This document shows positions 59,594 through 64,000 of a stretch of DNA of 64,000 nucleotides, in pieces; within the stretch, counting starts at the first letter, position 1, and the number at the start of each line of letters is the position of its first letter. The stretch lies in assembly GCF_008245005.1 (NCBI RefSeq), contig NZ_CP043427.1, forward strand, positions 186,001 to 250,000. The letters are read 5' to 3'. Position numbers and translations under genes: made by a program. The notes under the pieces were generated by a model. The model did no database searches and was not told where the DNA came from. It saw only the letters and a list, made by a program, of their open reading frames with translations. Source of the stretch: Campylobacter sputorum subsp. sputorum (GTDB lineage Bacteria > Campylobacterota > Campylobacteria > Campylobacterales > Campylobacteraceae).

Positions 59594-60019
59594 CTATCCA
59601 TTTTTTAATTTATTTGCCGCATCTCTTGCCATTTTATCACACTCTTCATTTTGCGGATGACCACTATGCCCTTTAACCCAAAATGCCTTTATATTATGTA
59701 TCGAGCTTACTTTTATATACTCTTTCCAAAGCTCAACATTTTGCACCTTTTTAAAATCTTTTTTTATCCAGTTTTTAAGCCAAGAATTTATGGCATTTGC
59801 TACATAAGAACTATCAGTAAAAAGCTTTATTTCACAAGGCTCTTTTAATGCTTTTATGCCCATTATAGCTGCTGTTAATTCCATTTGATTATTTGTTGTT
59901 TTTTCACTTGTACCACTATCTTTTTTTTGGTATTCATTGTATTCTAGTATATAAGCCCAGCCCCCAACTCCTGGATTTCCAAGGCAACTTCCATCGCTAA
60001 AAAGTTTCACTATTTTCAT
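59594..60019 (-). CDS. rnhA: Ribonuclease HI
   Basis: 141 aa. Removes RNA from RNA-DNA hybrids. Active-site acids are in LFSDGSCLGNPGVGGWAYIL, the glutamate in NQMELTAAIMGIKAL, the aspartate in FTDSSYVANAI, and the histidine/aspartate loop GHSGHPQNEECDKMARDAA. Start overlaps the preceding TPR gene by 23 bases. Confidence 0.96.
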   Translation of the reverse strand: MKIVKLFSDGSCLGNPGVGGWAYILEYNEYQKKDSGTSEKTTNNQMELTAAIMGIKALKEPCEIKLFTDSSYVANAINSWLKNWIKKDFKKVQNVELWKEYIKVSSIHNIKAFWVKGHSGHPQNEECDKMARDAANKLKNG

Positions 60020-61055
60020 TATAACTCTTTGTTATATTCATACTTATATTTACACCATCTAAACTATGGCATATCGGACATCTGTAAAAATGCATAGGAA
60101 GTGAATTTTTGCAGTTTTTACACATATATGAAAAACTTATATCGGCACAATTGTAATTATTTTGCCTTAAAATTCCAACAGCATTAATTTCAAAAAATTT
60201 ACTTTTAGCCTGTTCGTTTATCATACCTTTTGCGAAATACAAAGCCTTATACTCTTCATCTTGTAAATTTACGATTTCATTATCATGCCAAAGTATGTCT
60301 ATAACCCCATCTATACTTGGTAAATTTTTAAATTCACTCAGTTTTTTGCCATTTTTAAGCAAAAGTTCCATACACGCTCTTTTTGAAATTTCAGATTCAT
60401 CATCGAAATTTAAAATCTTTTCTATCTTTTCTTCAAGAGGTATTTTTTGAGCTATTATCTCATTTATTTGTATATAAATTTTGTTTTTATCTACATTTGC
60501 ACCTTGTTCTTCTAATGCATCTAAAACTTCCATAGCTTTATCAAATTTTTTAAAACTTTCATATATTAGCATTAGGTATGTTAGTGCCTCTTGATTTCTA
60601 GGTTTTAGTTTTAAAGTGTCTAAAAAAACATCTTCGGCTCTTTGCAAAAAACCGGCTTTAAAATAAACTTTTCCAAGCTCTACTAAAAGCTCTATTTTTT
60701 CTTGTTTTTTGCTATTTTTTTCAATCGCAACAAGATATATCACGATAGCTTTTTCAAAGCTTCCGCTTTTTGCGAAAGTTTGGGCTAAAACTGCAAATGA
60801 GTGTGCGTCTAAATCTATATCAAAAAGCAATTTTTTATGCTCATCGTTTAAACCTGGTGTGCTTTCAAATTTTTTTATGAAATTTTGTATCTTTTTTTTG
60901 TCATCTTTTGTGCCTAAAATTCCCCAAATATAGCTAAAAAATGCTATTAAAAAAAACACACCAATCAAGACTATAAGCCCAAAAATAGGATCACGATACT
61001 CTATAAAAAAATTTTCCAAATTTACTCTTTTTTGTGATTTGCGTAATTTTAACAC
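59997..61055 (-). CDS. LapB-like TPR protein with C-terminal zinc ribbon
   Basis: 352 aa. One membrane helix at about 27-49, then TPR-type helices from about 85 to 260 (GSFEKAIVIYLVAIE, GFLQRAEDVFLDTLKLKPRNQEALTYL, KKFDKAMEVLDAL), and a rubredoxin-like end with CKNC and CPIC spaced by about 12 residues. This order, helix-TPR-rubredoxin, is that of LapB/YciM, which controls LpxC turnover with FtsH in enterics. It is the first gene of the rnhA-rnc-aroC-rdgB unit. The GTG start is far from ideal; TTG at 61019 with AAGAG before it is an alternative. Confidence 0.75.
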   Translation of the reverse strand: MLKLRKSQKRVNLENFFIEYRDPIFGLIVLIGVFFLIAFFSYIWGILGTKDDKKKIQNFIKKFESTPGLNDEHKKLLFDIDLDAHSFAVLAQTFAKSGSFEKAIVIYLVAIEKNSKKQEKIELLVELGKVYFKAGFLQRAEDVFLDTLKLKPRNQEALTYLMLIYESFKKFDKAMEVLDALEEQGANVDKNKIYIQINEIIAQKIPLEEKIEKILNFDDESEISKRACMELLLKNGKKLSEFKNLPSIDGVIDILWHDNEIVNLQDEEYKALYFAKGMINEQAKSKFFEINAVGILRQNNYNCADISFSYMCKNCKNSLPMHFYRCPICHSLDGVNISMNITKSYNENSETF

Positions 61056-61113
61056 AATATGCTTTATAGGTTTATAAATAATTTTGATTTTATCTATACG
61101 ATTAAATTTGAAT

Positions 61114-61140
61114 AAAGATAACTAATAACTAGTTATCTTT
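61114..61140. terminator. Hairpin beyond the RTX gene
   Basis: Perfect 11-base stem AAAGATAACTA/TAGTTATCTTT, 5-base loop, 38 bases beyond the RTX stop. The run of T after it on the minus strand is short, so efficiency is doubtful. Confidence 0.6.
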
Positions 61141-61177
61141 AAAATATTTTATATTTTTTATTACTTTGTTAAGTTTT

Positions 61178-64000
61178 TTAGTTATTCCAACCGCCCATAA
61201 CTATACTCATCATATTTTGGTTATTTCTTATAGTATCATTAGTTATATTTGCAATACCATTATCTTTTGCAAATGCATTTAAATCTTGTATTATCTTAGC
61301 TATTTGATTACTTGTTATAAAGCTTCCATCGTCTAATTCTATTTTATATGATGAGTTGTTGATTGTTATAATATCAATATTGCTATACTGTATATTCAAG
61401 TTATTTTCACTATAGCTAAAACTTATATCTTCTTTAGCAATACCTTCTTGAAATTTAATTATATTATTTCCAGAATTATCACTTATAATATCTTGCCCAT
61501 CTCCTCTAGCAAATATATAGGTGTCATCATTATAGCCTCCATCAAGATAATCATTACCTTTTCCACCAATTAAAGTATCATTTCCATATTCACCATAAAG
61601 TTTATCGCTACCTTCTCCGCCTAATAAAGTGTCATTGCCGTTATTGCCATAAAGATAATCATTGCCTTCATTTCCATTTAAGATATCATCATCATTTCCA
61701 CCATGAAGTTTATCGCCACCTTCGTTTCCATATAGCGTGTCTTTACCATCTCCGCCTAATAAAGTGTCATTATCTATTCCACCATAAAGGGTATCATCTC
61801 CTCCATATCCTTCTATGGTATCATCTCCACCATTGCCATAAATTATATCATTAGAATTGTATCCTTTTAGATTATTGCTATTATCATCGTCATCTACTTG
61901 TAATGCAATATCATTTAATGTTAAGATTGTATTATCACTAAAGCTAAATTTAATATTAAAATTATTGTATGCATTGTTTATATATAAGCTATCATTACTA
62001 TTTTTATTGTTATTTTTAAGTCATTACTATTTGCTATTCTTGTTGCCAAAATATCTTCTTTAGCAATACCTTCTTGAAATTTAATTATATTATTTCCAGA
62101 ATTATCACTTATAATATCTTGCCCATCTCCTCTAGCAAATATATAGGTGTCATCATTATAGCCTCCATCAAGATAATCATTACCTTTTCCACCAATTAAA
62201 GTATCATTTCCATATTCACCATAAAGTTTATCGCTACCTTCTCCGCCTAATAAAGTGTCATTGCCGTTATTGCCATAAAGATAATCATTGCCTTCATTTC
62301 CATTTAAGATATCATCATCATTTCCACCATGAAGTTTATCGCCACCTTCGTTTCCATATAGCGTGTCTTTACCATCTCCGCCTAATAAAGTGTCATTATC
62401 TATTCCACCATAAAGGGTATCATCTCCTCCATATCCTTCTATGGTATCATCTCCACCATTGCCATAAATTATATCATTAGAATTGTATCCTTTTAGATTA
62501 TTGCTATTATCATCGTCATCTACTTGTAATGCAATATCATTTAATGTTAAGATTGTATTATCACTAAAGCTAAATTTAATATTAAAATTATTGTATGCAT
62601 TGTTTATATATAAGCTATCATTACTATTTTTTATTGTTATTTTTAAGTCATTACTATTTGCTATTCTTGTTGCCAAAATATCTTCTTTAGCAATACCTTC
62701 TTGAAATTTAATTATATTATTTCCAGAATTATCACTTATAATATCTTGCCCATCTCCTCTAGCAAATATATAGGTGTCATCATTATAGCCTCCATCAAGA
62801 TAATCATTACCTTTTCCACCAATTAAAGTATCATTTCCATATTCACCATAAAGTTTATCGCTACCTTCTCCGCCTAATAAAGTGTCATTGCCGTTATTGC
62901 CATAAAGATAATCATTGCCTTCATTTCCATTTAAGATATCATCATCATTTCCACCATGAAGTTTATCGCCACCTTCGTTTCCATATAGCGTGTCTTTACC
63001 ATCTCCGCCTAATAAAGTGTCATTATCTATTCCACCATAAAGGGTATCATCTCCTCCATATCCTTCTATGGTATCATCTCCACCATTGCCATAAATTATA
63101 TCATTAGAATTGTATCCTTTTAGATTATTGCTATTATCATCGTCATCTACTTGTAATGCAATATCATTTAATGTTAAGATTGTATTATCACTAAAGCTAA
63201 ATTTAATATTAAAATTATTGTATGCATTGTTTATATATAAGCTATCATTACTATTTTTATTGTTATTTTTAAGTCATTACTATTTGCTATTCTTGTTGCC
63301 AAAATATCTTCTTTAGCAATACCTTCTTGAAATTTAATTATATTATTTCCAGAATTATCACTTATAATATCTTGCCCATCTCCTCTAGCAAATATATAGG
63401 TGTCATCATTATAGCCTCCATCAAGATAATCATTACCTTTTCCACCAATTAAAGTATCATTTCCATATTCACCATAAAGTTTATCGCTACCTTCTCCGCC
63501 TAATAAAGTGTCATTGCCGTTATTGCCATAAAGATAATCATTGCCTTCATTTCCATTTAAGATATCATCATCATTTCCACCATGAAGTTTATCGCCACCT
63601 TCGTTTCCATATAGCGTGTCTTTACCATCTCCGCCTAATAAAGTGTCATTATCTATTCCACCATAAAGGGTATCATCTCCTCCATATCCTTCTATGGTAT
63701 CATCTCCACCATTGCCATAAATTATATCATTAGAATTGTATCCTTTTAGATTATTGCTATTATCATCGTCATCTACTTGTAATGCAATATCATTTAATGT
63801 TAAGATTGTATTATCACTAAAGCTAAATTTAATATTAAAATTATTGTATGCATTGTTTATATATAAGCTATCATTACTATTTTTTATTGTTATTTTTAAG
63901 TCATTACTATTTGCTATTCTTGTTGCCAAAATATCTTCTTTAGCAATACCTTCTTGAAATTTAATTATATTATTTCCAGAATTATCACTTATAATATCTT
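61178..64000 (-). pseudogene. RTX calcium-binding repeat protein, C-terminal part, two frameshifts, 5' end outside
   Basis: Reading right to left, the sequence is built of RTX units: each has about twelve glycine/aspartate nonapeptides (GGDGKDTLYGNEGGDKLHGG type) that form calcium-bound beta rolls, then YIFARGDGQDIISDNSGNNIIKFQEGIAKEDI, the haemolysin-related domain. The end (SNQIAKIIQDLNAFAKDNG...MGGWNN) would carry the type I secretion signal. Three frames are used in turn: 64000 to about 63254, then to about 62001, then to 61178. The breaks are at T5 runs (63254-63258, 62001-62005) where the intact units have T6. Without them the frame would be continuous for over 900 codons. A large secreted toxin or adhesin, broken or switchable. 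Confidence 0.8.
61425..64000. repeat. Tandem ~627-bp near-identical repeats within the RTX gene
   Basis: Four complete units and part of a fifth. The same landmark recurs at 61491, 62117, 62744, 63370 and 63997, giving periods 626, 627, 626, 627. The two 626 units each lack one T in the same run, so a 1253-bp double unit is itself repeated. I saw no substitution between corresponding stretches. Homogeneity points to recent amplification or ongoing gene conversion; it is also a classic place for assembly mistakes. Confidence 0.9.

Noticed and set aside
61425-64000. Repeats as a CRISPR array, and plus-strand 68-73 aa frames in each unit
   Set aside because: Units are 626-627 bp, near-identical throughout with no spacers; the plus-strand frames only reflect the repeat's other strand while the minus strand encodes RTX motifs.

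Overview
The window is AT-rich (roughly 30% GC), gene-dense DNA from an epsilonproteobacterium, almost certainly a Campylobacter. Evidence: a sigma28-type flagellin promoter, a complete cmeABC-type efflux operon whose products carry D/E-X-N-X-S/T glycosylation sequons, a Maf flagellin-glycosylation protein, ThyX in place of ThyA, an MqnA-type futalosine-route protein, and gene blocks whose order I recall from C. jejuni and H. pylori (bamA/tyrA/M23/lpxC/tsaB/thrB/rnpM/infB/rbfA/rimP; tgt/trkA-like/aroB/mscS/mtaB/ftsH-like; recA/eno/ftsB-like/cgpA; rdgB/aroC/rnc/rnhA/TPR). I cannot fix the species from sequence alone.

Layout. 1-2.7 kb: 3' part of prfA, a small membrane ORF and a flagellin gene. 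2.8-8.6 kb: cmeABC-like RND efflux operon behind an operator that looks like the CmeR box. 8.6-12.5 kb: Maf protein, an AI-2E-family permease and a three-gene set of small envelope proteins (DUF883/holin-like). 12.5-17 kb: zinc locus, with a Fur-family regulator divergent from znuA, a fused ZevA/ZevB-like transporter, znuC and znuB, and a 7-1-7 palindrome in the shared control region. 17-29 kb: bamA opposite a long run from tyrA through translation factors to argH. 29-39 kb: a cupin, a frameshifted CorA-like gene, tgt, then an operon ending in an FtsH-like protein that has lost its protease motif, and mogA. 39-49 kb: rarA-ung-nhaA, a DMT permease, a frameshifted phytase-domain gene, gdhA, a decayed gap, mqnA, thyX, ilvD. 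50-52 kb: accessory insertion with a very AT-rich 576-aa membrane protein and two tandem 49-aa membrane proteins. 52-61 kb: NhaC-type antiporter, recA-eno-ftsB-like-cgpA, frameshifted cytochrome c, rdgB-aroC-rnc-rnhA-LapB-like. 61.2-64 kb: the C-terminal part of an RTX repeat gene made of near-identical ~627-bp units, broken by two 1-nt deletions and running off the window.

Themes. Housekeeping genes are intact, but four non-essential loci (CorA-like, phytase-domain, cytochrome c, RTX) carry 1- or 2-nt indels in short homopolymer or dinucleotide runs: either contingency/decay or a sequencing artefact. The most interesting regions are the zinc locus with a fused ZevAB-like protein, the FtsH-like pseudoprotease, the 50-52 kb island of small membrane proteins, the alternating 626/627-bp RTX repeats, and two ORFs that seem to begin at AUA codons overlapping the previous stop (ATAA).
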